DNA of 64,000 nucleotides from Heterobilharzia americana (GCA_944470555.2 OX104127.1:137348786-137412785), one strand, 5' to 3'; counted from the first letter of the stretch, positions 1 through 9,760 are shown. A program made the numbers and translations. The notes: a model not told the origin generated them from the sequence alone.

Positions 1-109
1 ACGGCAGAAATCTGATGGCTGATAATAGTCAATATTTACTTTATCCGAAACGTGAAGGTCAACACATTATTAAGGTCATACTATATCGCAAACTGACGGA
101 ACTAGGAGA

Positions 110-285
110 ATGTGAACCACTGGATCCTGACCTAGTGGCTCACTGTTAATGTGTTCGTCAGCAGTGTCATGTGAACGGACTGCCGAGGAGCTGCACTCTA
201 GGACGAAACAGGTGTTAGTGCTCTCCCGTTTCTAATGGTTCTCTGATTGATGTCAGTCAGTGATGATTATGAAACTGATATTGAC
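110..285 (+). mobile_element. Family-2 hammerhead retroposon, 5'-truncated
   Basis: Partial copy of the retroposon called family 2 here (better copies at 4256-4621 and 29080-29290). It has the degenerate tRNA-like head (CCTAGTGGCTCACTGTTAAT), the ribozyme-like block at 176-225 and the 3' part ending in the TGATGTCAGTCAGTGATGATTA motif shared by all copies. The ribozyme core reads CCGAGGA (183-189) instead of CUGANGA, so position U4 is changed; GAAA at 205-208 is kept. Predicted inactive. Confidence 0.65.
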
Positions 286-758
286 AAGGATAATACATAG
301 GTAGAGTTTTTAACATTTTATCCTGGTCATAAGGAGTCCTGACAGAAGAACAACTAACGTTCAGTTTGAATATTTCAAAGAAAGACTGATGATATACGGA
401 TGACTAACAGGTTTGCCTGTATCATGATGGCATGCGAATTCAAACAAAAACTGAAGTTACGTTAAAATTACAAAAAGCTACATTTAACTTACTAATCATT
501 CCATATGACAACTAACTGACTGCTATTCAGTCATCGCATTTTCTACCTACAGACTAATTCTTCAAGTCCCACCACAGCTATGACTCTATTTCATGCTTTC
601 CAGTGGCTTTTGTGAGAAAAAGCCGATTGGTTTGTTGATAATATTAGAAACTGTTAAATTAATTATTCAACTCAGGTTGTTAAACGTTTTTGAAGAGTAC
701 TAAGTCCCTAAACTCTAAAAACTTTAAATTTTAGAATGCAAATATGATTGTAGTAATG

Positions 759-1062
759 ATGGATAGTGCCTAGAAGTGGAATTCAGCATGTACATTTCGT
801 CCTACTTGGGACTCGTTAGCTGGATGAATCTGCCTTCCAGTGAGTGATGTTGTTCCCACCAGGATTCCAACTCAGCACCGATCGCTTCAAACACCACAGC
901 GTTATCTACTACACCACCGAGTCACGATAGCCACTTCTTGTGTGATGGGTATAGTTTTAGTATTATTGCTTGTATTGTGCTATCGTTGATTGACCGAAAT
1001 GATCGGTTTCTGTTTGCATACGGACTCTTGTGTGGATGCCCCGATGTTACCTGCGCTTTTAG
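759..1062 (-). mobile_element. Sm-alpha-like (family 1) hammerhead retroposon, near full length
   Basis: Read on the minus strand this is an almost complete family-1 unit of about 300 bp, matching 30425-30735 over its length: 5' part, a tRNA-like promoter head (TGGTGTAGTAGATAACGC near 905-925), the ACATCACTCACTGG block, then the ribozyme and the terminal CACTATCCATC motif. The hammerhead region (781-845, minus) keeps GAAA (795-798) and the stem II complement GTCC/GGAC, but the first core strand reads CUAACGA (813-819): G5 is replaced by A, a position essential for catalysis. Known family: Sm-alpha repeats of schistosomes encode hammerheads. This copy is predicted dead. Confidence 0.8.
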
Positions 1063-1071
1063 TTGTAGTAA

Positions 1072-1190
1072 TGAGTCCAAGTCCGAATTCCGGTAGGAAC
1101 AACATCACTCACTGGGAGGCAGATACATCAAGCTGATGAGTCCATATAGGACGAAAAGTGCGACCTGGACTCCACTGCAAGTCACAAAGA
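1072..1190 (+). mobile_element. Sm-alpha-like (family 1) 3' fragment with hammerhead
   Basis: 3' half of a family-1 unit lying immediately beside the minus copy at 759-1062, in opposite orientation. It begins near the B-box-like segment and contains AACATCACTCACTGGGAGGCA followed by the ribozyme. The head and 5' part are absent. Confidence 0.8.
1121..1177 (+). ncRNA. Hammerhead ribozyme remnant, cleavage triplet lost
   Basis: The core strands are textbook: CUGAUGA at 1133-1139, stem II GUCC/GGAC closed by AUAUA, GAAA at 1153-1156, and stem I between ACAUC-AAG and CUGGACUCC. The sequence that should be the NUH cleavage triplet reads GAC (1162-1164) where family members have GUC, so U16.1 is replaced by A and the A15.1-U16.1 pair is lost. 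The fold should form but self-cleavage is not expected. Confidence 0.7.
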
Positions 1191-1215
1191 TGAATATAAC
1201 ATCAGGAATATTTAG

Positions 1216-1448
1216 CAGTGTCAAGACATCCTCATAAAATCCTATCTGCTAATAAAGGTCGAAACATTTTGCCTCATATAGTAACGTCCGAATCACAAGT
1301 ATCAAAAAATAGTGTGTACAGCAGTGGAATCCGATCACTTACATCCGATGGGTTAATAACTAGAAATTTTAAAATCTTACACCTTGTTGAACAAAAGAGA
1401 ATTATCGCATCTTTTTCTGTCCTTGAACAACCGTCTACCATTTTTTAA
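1216..1448 (+). other. Unassigned open frame, possible exon
   Basis: An open frame of about 77 codons without ATG runs to a TAA at 1446-1448. The composition (Ser, His, Lys, Arg rich; SRHPHKILSANKGRNILPHI near its start) is less random than the neighbouring frames. An AG at 1214-1215 could be an acceptor but the pyrimidine tract is poor, and no convincing donor is visible. I recognise no domain. It could be a 5' exon of the + strand chain that follows at 3743, or simply chance. Confidence 0.15.
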
Positions 1449-1984
1449 GATTTGACTGCAAAATTGAAAACTATCAATGTACTTCAATCTAGGCATATCA
1501 AAATCAACAGTTTTCACGTAGAGGAAGGAATACATATCTTGGGTACCACACCTAATTCCCTGTTGAATTCAGTCAGTTAGCAAGTTTTTATTAAATTCTA
1601 TCCCAAATGAATAATTTATGTTACTATCTTCGGTGCATAATTTTCATATCCAAGATGATATTAGTTTCTGATGTTTTGAAATGACATGTAACATTAACTG
1701 CTTCTCTTTTAGATTGCACATTTAAGCAGAGTTTCAGGCAAGGCTTAAATTCTTCCGTGATTTCAGATCATTTGTTCTAGTGAATTGCTTTTTGTTTTTA
1801 TAAGTTAAGGCGACAGGCAATTTTTCGTTACAAAATCACATATGTCTTATGCATGTGAAAAAAAGTGCATGACATCAATAAAACTGTTGTCACATTGTAA
1901 CTACTAACAAATAATTCAGGTTGTAGGTACGTGGGAATCTTAGCGATTTCCATTTAGTATTCTTCAAGAGGTGACACCATTTGG
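1449..1984. other. AT-rich stretch, nothing recognised
   Basis: No coding signature, RNA gene or repeat related to the rest of the window was seen. Confidence 0.5.
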
Positions 1985-2165
1985 AGAACCATGGGAAAAT
2001 GTGAGAGCATATAATAGTCACGGGATCTCAAGCTTCTGGGTTCGACCCTTGGTGGGGCCACTAATGAGTACTGCTAGGGAATCCCTTACTAGGGTGAAAC
2101 AGCTGTCCAGCCCCCTCAAGTGTTCATCAGTTATCCAACTGACATCAGTCCGTAATGAATGCTAT
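1985..2165 (+). mobile_element. Family-2 hammerhead retroposon, strongly decayed
   Basis: Recognised by the B-box-like GGGTTCGACCCTTGGTGGGG, the ACTGCTAGGGAATCCC / ACTAGGGTGAAACAGCTGTC ribozyme-derived block and the terminal CAACTGACATCAGTCC. The core strand reads CUAGGGA and the second strand GUGAAA, so neither conserved strand is intact. A 70-codon open frame across it is an artefact of the repeat. Confidence 0.6.
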
Positions 2166-2942
2166 CTTAATATTAACAAATAACTTGGATAGTTATCCAT
2201 CCCAATTTTGGTAGAGTCTATGGTAACGATCCAGTGACAAAATAAAAAATTAAAAGAACTTGTTCGTTAGTTCATATCAAATAAGAGCGAAAAGCAGAGG
2301 AATGCAATAAAGTTCTCTTGATGAACTGCGATTTGGCTGCATGAAATTGGTTTCACAATCTGAGATATTGTGTCCCAGTAAACCACACGAGACGTTTGAT
2401 GAAGAATTCATAGAATATTATGCGTAAATACATATTTTTCCAACCACTACTAAAGTTTTAGGCATCAATTACTAAATGTTTTAATAATGAAATAGGAAGC
2501 ATATAAAATGCTCCAGGAGAAACGGTAACATAGAATTGTTCGACCTGAAGTATATGAAATATACTACTATTTGACTACACCTTCAAATAACTAGGAAAAA
2601 AGTAGAATACAGTAAACAAAATTTTTAAAAAGAATCATTTTCAGAAGTTGTACATTTGTATGCATAATTGCAACAGAAATATGTGTCAATCAGTAGCAAA
2701 TAGGTCAGAGTAAGGTCATCAAAATTGTCAAGAGGGTCATAAGGTGATCACGGTTAGAAGATCAGTGCAAGGTCATCGAAAACTTTTTGTACGACTACAT
2801 AAGACAAACAAATAGTAAATAAATAAAGTATTTTGTGATTATAATGAAGGTTAAATTAGAGGTTGGACGCAACTCTACTAAATGCAGATATCAAGCTTGG
2901 ACCGATGTAATGCTAAGACTTCAACTGTGTTCAGATGGTGAA

Positions 2943-3200
2943 TCAGCATTCTCTTCAGAGTGGACGATTTGAATTCATAAATGACTTGGAGGAAGATTCT
3001 GATGGAGCACAGTAACCTGAGTAAATTAGATGTTCAAAAATCGAGCTCTTAATCGAGTTGTACTCTCCTTTAGAAATGCATTCAAGATGGTTTTCGGATA
3101 TATGCTTGGATAGGACAGGTTCCATGCGGTCTTTGTAACAAGAGTCAGGATAGCAGGCGCATCGGAAGACACACACAAAGGTAGTCCAAGACTGTGGTTT
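2943..3200 (-). pseudogene. PLE (group C) GIY-YIG endonuclease remnant
   Basis: Read on the minus strand the open frame contains CYKDRMEPVLSKHISENH followed by SIKSSIFEHLIYSG, the same order of motifs seen in the C-terminal GIY-YIG-like region of the other group-C Penelope-like copies (35400-35600, 54400-54690). The YIG triad itself is changed (the expected SYIGRT reads as SCYKDR), and the reverse transcriptase is missing, so this is only a 3' scrap of an element. Cys residues before the motif (RCACYPDSC) are preserved, as in PLE endonuclease linkers. Confidence 0.55.
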
Positions 3201-3742
3201 ATCCTTTACCTACTCTGGAATCAGCTGTTGACCGGCTAAAACAGTTCAAAGTTTGGCGGCAAAAAATGCATTTTTCAGTGCTTTACATCGCCGATTCTTG
3301 AGTATCGCTGCCATTTTGTATTTAAATCTGATATTCATAAAAGTCCCTTCTACAGAACTATATAGGAAGAAAAAAATGAAAATTAACACTACTAGTCGTG
3401 TTTCGGCAAAAATGCAGTTGTATGAAATAAAAATTCTAAATGTAATTGTACTTTACCAGTGCTTGACACTCACGATGAACAGATATGCTATTTAAATGAG
3501 AATAACAGGCTGTAGGACAATGTTTATTCCGACCACTTCATTGAGTGGGTTGACTAAAACTTAATCGTTAAAAATTGGTAATATATATGTATATGAGTGT
3601 GTATATAATTGGTAGGAAGCAGCCTCAATCAAAATCAGTATTCTGTGTCGTCAGCTATCAAGGTAGAAGTTTTGGACTTCGACCTTGGTTTTATGTTACG
3701 GTGTAAGCAAAGAAAACCTTATTGGACAATTTTTCCCTTCAG

Positions 3743-3897
3743 CTGACTAATGAAAACAAGTATCCAACTTCTTACCTAGTAGCTTCCTTTTCTGAGGAAG
3801 AACTGAATACCAATAACGTGTTTTTTGTGTCGAATGAGGTTATCTTCTCTACAGCCACAACCCAGTCTTTATCTTCTGATTTTCGCATCTCATTGAG
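3743..3897 (+). CDS. Candidate internal exon 1 of an unidentified gene
   Basis: A 155-bp open segment lies between a good acceptor (TTTTTCCCTTCAG ending at 3742) and a donor (GAG|GTATAA at 3898). It starts in phase 0 with CTG ACT AAT and ends with two spare bases (AG), which the next candidate exon (5018) completes to AGA. The 51 codons contain an acidic patch (SFSEEELNTNNVFFVSNE) and a Ser/Thr-rich end (FSTATTQSLSSDFRISL). No domain is recognised. The open frame continues past the donor to a stop at 4018, so an unspliced 98-codon frame is the alternative. A shorter minus-strand frame overlaps but lacks splice support. Confidence 0.45.
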
Positions 3898-4255
3898 GTA
3901 TAAAGTTCTGAGGAATAATAGTCGCTTTTCGTTTCCAGTCCGAATATCTGATTGCGTTAGTGGCATTCTCGTATCTCATCCTACTCTATCAGTAACTTAC
4001 AACTGGTCACTTCAGTAATTAAAGCCTGTGACTTGTTATATGAAAGATCGAAGTTGGCCATTTGTGAAAGTTCGAAATGACTTGACATTATGTATACAAG
4101 TTAACGATTTATCCATCTTATAAGCATTATTAACTTTTTCAAAGTAAAGACTTTTCTTTGCTAATAATTTTTAAAACTATCTTCCTCCAGAGTTATAAAC
4201 CAGATTAGTGATTTTTTTAAATGGCTAGCCTACAATAAATGTGATATTACAAATT

Positions 4256-4621
4256 TAAAAGTAGTAGTCATCATGGACTGATGTCAGTTGGGAAACCACT
4301 TAAGATCTGGGAGCACTGGATAGCTGTTTCGTCCAGCATGGGACTTCTCAGCAGTAAGCACCAACAGCCCGGTTAGGAATCGAACTCAGGACCTTCAGGT
4401 TTCACGGCGAACGCGTTAACCATTCAGCCACTGGGTCGGTTTTCAATGGCTCACAATTTCAAACTCATGTCAATTCACGATAAAGCACGACCATCACCCA
4501 AGGTCATCAGTTAGCATCAACTTCACTTCCGACTGGTTGACCCCACGGTCACGACTTCTCATTAGAGCTTCGTGATATCCATCCGGAAGCAAGTCACTAA
4601 TGAGCACTATACAATAATGTG
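4256..4621 (-). mobile_element. Family-2 hammerhead retroposon, full length
   Basis: Most complete family-2 unit. Minus-strand order: unique 5' part beginning near 4610 (TATAGTGCTCATTAGTGACT), tRNA-like promoter head with A-box-like CAGTGGCTGAATGGTTAACG and B-box-like GAGTTCGATTCC (about 4375-4440), ribozyme block (4325-4375), 3' end with CAACTGACATCAGTCCATGA. The ribozyme strand reads CUGAGAA (G8 replaced by A) with stem II GUCC/GGAC, GAAAC and triplet AUC, so it is predicted inactive. The 12-bp repeat ATATTACAAATT directly follows its 3' end at 4244-4255 and recurs at 4846-4857, showing that this unit and the fold-back at 4622-4845 inserted together. Confidence 0.75.
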
Positions 4622-4844
4622 TTTTTGAGGTGAATAGGGATTTTAATTTAGAAGTAGTATTCATCATGGAGCGATATCAGTTGGGGAACTATTGAAAATC
4701 TGGAGCACCTACCCGTACTGCTGAGGAGTCCCATACTAGGACGAAACAGCTGTCTAGTGCTCCCAGATTTTCAGTGGTTCCCCAACTGGTGTCAGTCTAT
4801 GATGATTACTACTTCTAAATTAAAATCCCCATTCATCTCAAAAA
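4622..4844 (+). repeat. Fold-back: 90-bp inverted arms around a hammerhead core
   Basis: Arms 4622-4711 and 4755-4844 are reverse complements apart from a few mismatches and single-base indels. Both are the 3' part of family 2, in opposite orientations. The 43-nt spacer 4712-4754 is the ribozyme core up to the predicted cleavage position. The left arm therefore ends within about 0-3 nt of the mirror position of the cleavage site. See the findings list. Confidence 0.85.
4701..4775 (+). ncRNA. Hammerhead ribozyme, intact core (family 2)
   Basis: All invariant positions can be matched: CUGAGGA (4721-4727, i.e. CUGANGA with N7 = G), stem II GUCC-CAUACUA-GGAC (4728-4742), GAAA (4743-4746), self-complementary stem III ACAGCUGU and cleavage triplet GUC with C17 at 4754. 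Stem I is UACUG (4716-4720) with UAGUG (4755-4759), including G-U pairs, extended outward by GAAAAUCUGG / CCAGAUUUUC. Known: CUGANGA and GAAA define the hammerhead fold and N7 is free. Inferred: this copy could cleave after 4754. The short stem III resembles other metazoan retroposon hammerheads that often work as dimers. Confidence 0.7.
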
Positions 4845-5017
4845 TATATTACAAATTGTTTCTGAAGAAGATTCATGTTATTATAAATCACTAGTGTTTG
4901 TTCAACCGGTCTGCAAGTATGTTATGCATGATACCGAATAAAATTAATAAATTATTTATTTACTAGATTCCAGTTTTCACTAATGTTTGTGTCTGTTTCT
5001 CTCTCTCCCATTACTAG

Positions 5018-5097
5018 AATCAACCAAGTGCACATTCCTCACGTCATGTCACGTCTGGCCGTGCTATCAGATCTTAGGGAACTCTATCTCAAAGGAA
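5018..5097 (+). CDS. Candidate exon 2, leucine-rich
   Basis: The acceptor is strong: a T/C tract (TGTTTCTCTCTCTCCCATTA) ending in CTAG at 5017. The first base completes AGA with the two bases left over from exon 3743-3897, giving ...SLR-INQVHIPHVMSRL. The reading LAVLSDLRELYLKG resembles a leucine-rich repeat spacing. A donor-like GTCAGT at 5098 ends the exon in phase 1, which is what the exon at 8217 needs. Without that donor the frame reads on to a TAG at 5133-5135, and AATAAA at 5261-5266 would then be a possible poly(A) signal for a terminal exon. GTCAGT is not a strong donor, so both endings stay open. LRR membership is an inference from about 15 residues only. Confidence 0.4.
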
Positions 5098-5135
5098 GTC
5101 AGTTTATACCATTAGATGTTGATTCATTTGAGTAG

Positions 5136-8100
5136 TTTATAGAAAAGTTGTTAACTTGAGGATGCATAATTCTTAAGATGAGTTATAAGCTTGGGTTCTG
5201 TTACAAGAATTTACAAACGGCAAATTCATCTATAGGAGTATCAAAGATGCTCTCATTTGAAATAAACGGAAGTGTGGATCACTATGAAATATAAAGCAAG
5301 TGCCTTCAGATAATCAACTGCAGATCCTAATAAATTAGCTTTGTGTAATGACTGCTTGACAGATATAAACTTTGGTGCCATAACCAAGATTGGTTAACAC
5401 TTATAGATAAGTAGTTCTCGGTGTATGCATTCCAACAGATCCCATTTCTCTTGACATGTATTGTGAAAGACAATCTGCAACCAATATTAAGGAGAGGACT
5501 AAGTAGAAAATTTTCCATGATGTGCAGCTATACTAAACTACACTCGGCTACTGTGTTCAAAGTTTTCAGCGTACTGGGTAGGATCTGTCTGTCATGTATT
5601 AGCTTCTTTGATAAACCTTTTATTGAATCATAAATTTCTGACTGGATTATTCATCAAAATTCAACCAAAACTAAAAAATTATCTACTAACAAAACTACAC
5701 TTTAAACAAGATTAATTTGTGTCACAAACAACTGGATCCAATGTAGAACTCCAACACTTTGATAATGTAGAATTCTGTGCTTCTTTGTCTAGTGGATATG
5801 TTGCATACTGAAACGGTGTTCACAAAACAATACTGTTTGATATCGTGAATTGTTCAACAAGAAAATCAACAAAGGAGATTACCATCTAGATTTTGAAAAG
5901 TCTTTTTAGGAAATAAAGGTTGTGTGGCATAGCTTAGTGGTTATTTAACCTTCAATCTGACAGCCAGATTTCAGTGATCATATCCACTGCCACTTGTTAA
6001 GACAGGACCGTTATGCTACGTGAATGACAGCGAATAATACTTCACAAATAACACAAAAATTCCACTGTCCACTTTGATAGTTCTCAAAGATAATTAGTTT
6101 TTCAACTGCTCAATCGTTATATCATAAAGGTTTTCACTGAAAACAACTCAGCTGAGATCACAAGGTGTGATCACTGAAACAAAAATTGTCATGAACTAGT
6201 AGAAGATGCTACTACTGATCAACTTAAGTAGTTAGAAACTGTTCAAGGTGATTTGTAGGTTTCGTTAGTTAGATGAGAGTGGTATCAACACCGAACGGCC
6301 GGTTAGTTGGGCTGAATTTGTCCGAGTACGCCACTAGTCAGCTTGGCTCTAAAGGAGCAAAATGGTTGTCCAGTGTTTAGCAAACTCTGATCTGGCTGGC
6401 GAAATCTACGAATCGTCATGAGAGCTTTCTAAATAATCAAGTTTTTAAGTCGTAGAACCTATTAATATATTACTAGTATGAGCAGCTTTTCGCAACATTA
6501 TCGTCCGCTAATGTACTGTAAGGCCCCGCTGCATTCTACTGAATACAAAATAAAACGTTATGGAATTATCGTGGTTCTAATGAGATATCATTTAATTCTA
6601 ATTAGATTGAACACAAACACAGTAAGAGGAAAAGCCAGCCATATGCAAAATTGACCCACAATCAACGGACTGAAGAACCAAAGAATTAGGTTATATTGTT
6701 AAATAAACTTCTTCAAGTTAGCACAGACATATAATCACTCAAAATGAAAGAAATCCAATTTATTCAGCTGATTGAGTTCATCAGCTTCAAACGTCATTTC
6801 TAGTAAACCATCTTGTTTGAATCCAACTGTCATACAGTTTCATTATCATCTACTGAAAATTCACAAGATAAAATCACCGAAGTAAATAGTTGCAAAACCA
6901 AAGTTATCGTCAAGTGATAGGTGAAAACTAGCAATGTATTTAAGAAGTATAATACAGAAGGAATGAAGTGTGGCCGGGAGTCATCAAAGACCTTCGACAA
7001 AAAGCTATTGGTAACACACTGAAAGGAGTAAAAGTACAGATATTTGTTCTTCACCCACCACCGTACTTATTAGGATCTGATTAAATACTGTTCATGAAGC
7101 GTATGGAATCAATATCAAGCGGATGGCTACAATCTAATGGGTTCATTCGGAACTAATAAAGCTTTGGCATCTACACAGGAGCTCATATGCTCAAAGCGGC
7201 AGATGAATTTCGTCTAATCAACAACTAAAGCCTACAAACTGTAACATTAATAGTTTAGAAGTATGTTTATAATCTCCATTTTCACATTTATGCTGTTTCC
7301 AACAATGCTGCAGTAACGGTTGATACTTTCAGCAATTTGACACTTGATTCATCCATAAGTCATTCAGAAGTAGGTGAAAGAAGGAGCACAAGCGAATTAA
7401 ATAAACTTTGTGATACTTTACGAAAATAGCCGGGAAGCACTATATGTTGCTTTTTCATAGTACTAACCAAATAAGAGTATTTATGGTGCTGAAAACTTCA
7501 AACCATAGTTCACTTATTTTCTAGCTAAAGCAACAGCTATAGGGATTACATAACAGACTTTCTGAGTAATAATCGTACTTTCAATAATTTAGAAATTCAT
7601 AGTGATGAAAGAAGACGAAGTAAATGGAACTGCTGATATTAACTTATCCATTTTCTTGATAAAAACACCCCCGTGAAATGTACTTATCTATAAACAATGT
7701 GGTTGAAACAACACAATAACATACTTGTTATCATCGAGCGTGACAACTGTGAAACACAGGCAAGCGCTACTAAGATTACGTTGAAACTGGGAATAATTTT
7801 TATTGCTAACACTTTCATTATCATTGTAATTACACACATATATATACCTGAAGGCAAACTCTTTGGGGTATGATGTAGTATCATAATGTACTTGCTTTAT
7901 TGCACGCTATAATTATCTTTACAGTACAGAATTCTCAGCAATTGATGTTGCATCAGCTTACCCGTTGTATAACATTTTTTAAAATATATATTACCAGTTG
8001 TGCTGTTTGTAATGCATAATAAACAATAACAGGATTGCTAGAAGGTTTGATGACTTTAGGATCATGATAACTGTTCACTATTGCAAAGTTGATTGATAAG

Positions 8101-8216
8101 ACTATGTCTAACATGATGCTCTTCACACAGTACACAAGCTAAATAAGGCACGGTTGACTTTTAACATGTAGTTGTACATACGTAAAGTTTAATATACCTC
8201 CTTCTTGTTTCCACAG
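5136..8216 (+). other. Probable intron, mostly featureless
   Basis: Between exon candidates 5018 and 8217. A weak tRNA-like retroposon head occurs at about 5930-6000 (GGCATAGCTTAGTGGTTA) and a GC-richer unassigned block at 6290-6420. The rest is AT-rich with no coding or repeat signature that I can name. Confidence 0.35.
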
Positions 8217-8430
8217 AGGACAGATACGAAGAAAGGTGTAAATGTAGAGGACGCTTATCAACAGATAAGTTATTTGCAGACAGCTGTCTACAAGAGTTCA
8301 GATTCAAATCCATTAATGCATTTATCAGCAAGCTTAATGATATACTACTTACTGTACTAACAGCCTATAAAATCCTATGCAATACAGTGTACCTTTTGTT
8401 CTGGAGTTCAAGAAAGAAAAGAGGGGAACA
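8217..8430 (+). CDS. Candidate internal exon 3, hydrophobic segment
   Basis: Best-supported exon of the window. Acceptor CCTCCTTCTTGTTTCCACAG ends at 8216; donor GTAAGTATAG starts at 8431 and is close to the eukaryotic consensus. Entered with two bases (phase 1) the 214 bp are open throughout: about 70 codons reading DRYEERCKCRGRLSTDKLF at the start and a hydrophobic stretch ILLTVLTAYKILCNTVYLLF followed by WSSRKKRGE, which fits a membrane span with a basic cytoplasmic flank. It has no in-frame ATG near its start, so it is not a single-exon gene. The other two frames are stopped. I do not recognise the family. Exit phase 2 (CA) matches the next candidate. Confidence 0.55.
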
Positions 8431-9199
8431 GTAAGTATAGGCAAGACAAAGAAGTTAATGAGACGTAAGAGTGTAGGCTGAGTTATACTGTACAGCCTGA
8501 GTTTCTTCATGTATAAGGTCAAGCGAAGGATTGTTCTGAAAAGCAGTAAGACACCAGGGGACTAAGAAACATCAGAAGAAGCAATCTACAAAGGTCCTGT
8601 TCATGTCTAAAATTAATCATCCAACAAGTGAAGGGATTGAGTGTAAGGCAAGTTAGGAAGATCAGTGATCGATTTTGCTTAAGAATTTATGAAACTGAGA
8701 ACAATCTGAAGAGATAATACTGTTAGGATGCTGTTAGGTCATCTGCGTACTAAATAAATTTGACTTTAGTTGAGGTTGGTAAGTCGTGTAAAAAGCAAGA
8801 GAAAAGAAAAGGAGAAACAACAGGACTCTGAAGCATACCGGCTTCTCTACGCAGAGGAGTGAAGTGCTTCTGTCTGCATGAGTTGACTGTTTTTTTCTCG
8901 AGAAAATAAGAATCAGTCCAGTTTGCAATCCAGGACTAGACTGACAAAGCTTTCATGATGTACAATGTTTCATACAACTGGTTTATATTTGTATGTTGAA
9001 TAATTACTAAACATAATCCATGAATAGCTGTCTATTCCATGTTTCTGCTTATATGAAGTGTTTTAATTATCTTAATGGTAAATTTTTAATGCAGTGCAAC
9101 ATTCATTTAATCTCTTTTGCGAAGTATTAGTTGGTATTTAATCACCTGAAGTACGCAGTTTATTCAAACTTTAGTTATAAATTTCCCGTTATTGTTTGA

Positions 9200-9350
9200 A
9201 ATTTCTGGCCATTGACTGGACTGAAATAATCAGTTTCTATTGACATATAGGCTTTTAGTAGTTACAACATCACTTACTGGGAGACAGGTGCATCCAAACA
9301 AGACGAAACGTGTGTCCTGGATTCCAATGCTAACTAATATCCGCCGTCAC
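9200..9350 (+). mobile_element. Sm-alpha-like (family 1) fragment, ribozyme core deleted
   Basis: Has the TGAAATAATCAGTTTCTATT-like 5' part, then ACATCACTTACTGGGAGACA, GTGCATCC, and GACGAAACGTGTGTCCTGGATTCC followed by the ATATCC end. About 20 bp covering CUGAUGA and the left side of stem II are missing between GCATCC and AAGACGAAA. The tRNA-like head is also missing. Confidence 0.65.
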
Positions 9351-9480
9351 TCTAATTACACTTATAGACTGTTATGAATTACACCCTCTAGTGTTTCCTT
9401 AATACTTGTATCCATTATTACTAAAAATGTCTAAACATTGCATTGAGTATCAGAAACACATATCTATAGGTGTAAAAATC

Positions 9481-9597
9481 CTCTGATTGATACTGATGAC
9501 TGAAGGTTAAATAAAAGTTCGGACCGCGGCCGATTTGGAACCAGCGACCACCGAGTTTCTAGCCCAATGCTCTACCAACTGAGCTACGAGGTCTGAC
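9481..9597 (-). mobile_element. tRNA-derived SINE (family 3), minus copy
   Basis: Minus-strand reading starts with GACCTCGTAGCTCAGTTGGT (A box) and AGAGC, then CGCTGGTTCCAAATC (B box, one change), and a tail with ACCTTCAGTCATCAGTATCAAT. Only pol III promoter-like features and no cloverleaf that closes well, so it is a SINE rather than a working tRNA gene. It faces the copy at 9645-9760 as an inverted pair. Confidence 0.65.
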
Positions 9598-9644
9598 TGT
9601 TGACCATTGCTGATTGAAGTGAAATAAAAATCTGGTCAGAAGTT

Positions 9645-9760
9645 GGACCTCGTAGCTCAGTTGATAGAGCACAGGGCCGATAGCCTGATGGTTGCTGGTT
9701 CGAATCCGAACGTGGTGACATTTTCAATTTCACCTTCAATCACCACTCAGTATCAATACT
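9645..9760 (+). mobile_element. tRNA-derived SINE (family 3), plus copy
   Basis: Starts with GACCTCGTAGCTCAGTTGAT AGAGC (A box), has CTGGTTCGAATCC (B box, 9697-9708 region) and a tail with ACCTTCAATCACCACTCAGT ATCAAT matching the tail of the minus copy. Together with 9481-9597 it forms an imperfect palindrome with a 47-bp spacer. Confidence 0.65.

Larger units (their letters stand above)
4244..4857. repeat. 12-bp direct repeats bounding a composite retroposon insertion
   Basis: ATATTACAAATT occurs at 4244-4255 and again at 4846-4857, exactly at the outer ends of the family-2 unit plus fold-back block (about 590 bp). This is the pattern of a target-site duplication made by a single retroposition event. 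Confidence 0.7.

Noticed and set aside
3772..3966. Minus-strand 64-codon gene
   Set aside because: It overlaps the plus exon candidate 3743-3897, which has splice sites and phase support. The minus frame has none.
8218..8352. Alternative frame of exon 8217 resembling a small-GTPase C-terminus (KKGVNVEDAY)
   Set aside because: It stops within the exon at about 8352 while the phase-1 frame is open through to a near-consensus donor.
9645..9720. Functional tRNA gene
   Set aside because: A and B boxes are clear, but the acceptor and anticodon stems do not close properly and a tail shared with the inverted copy follows. It is a tRNA-derived SINE.
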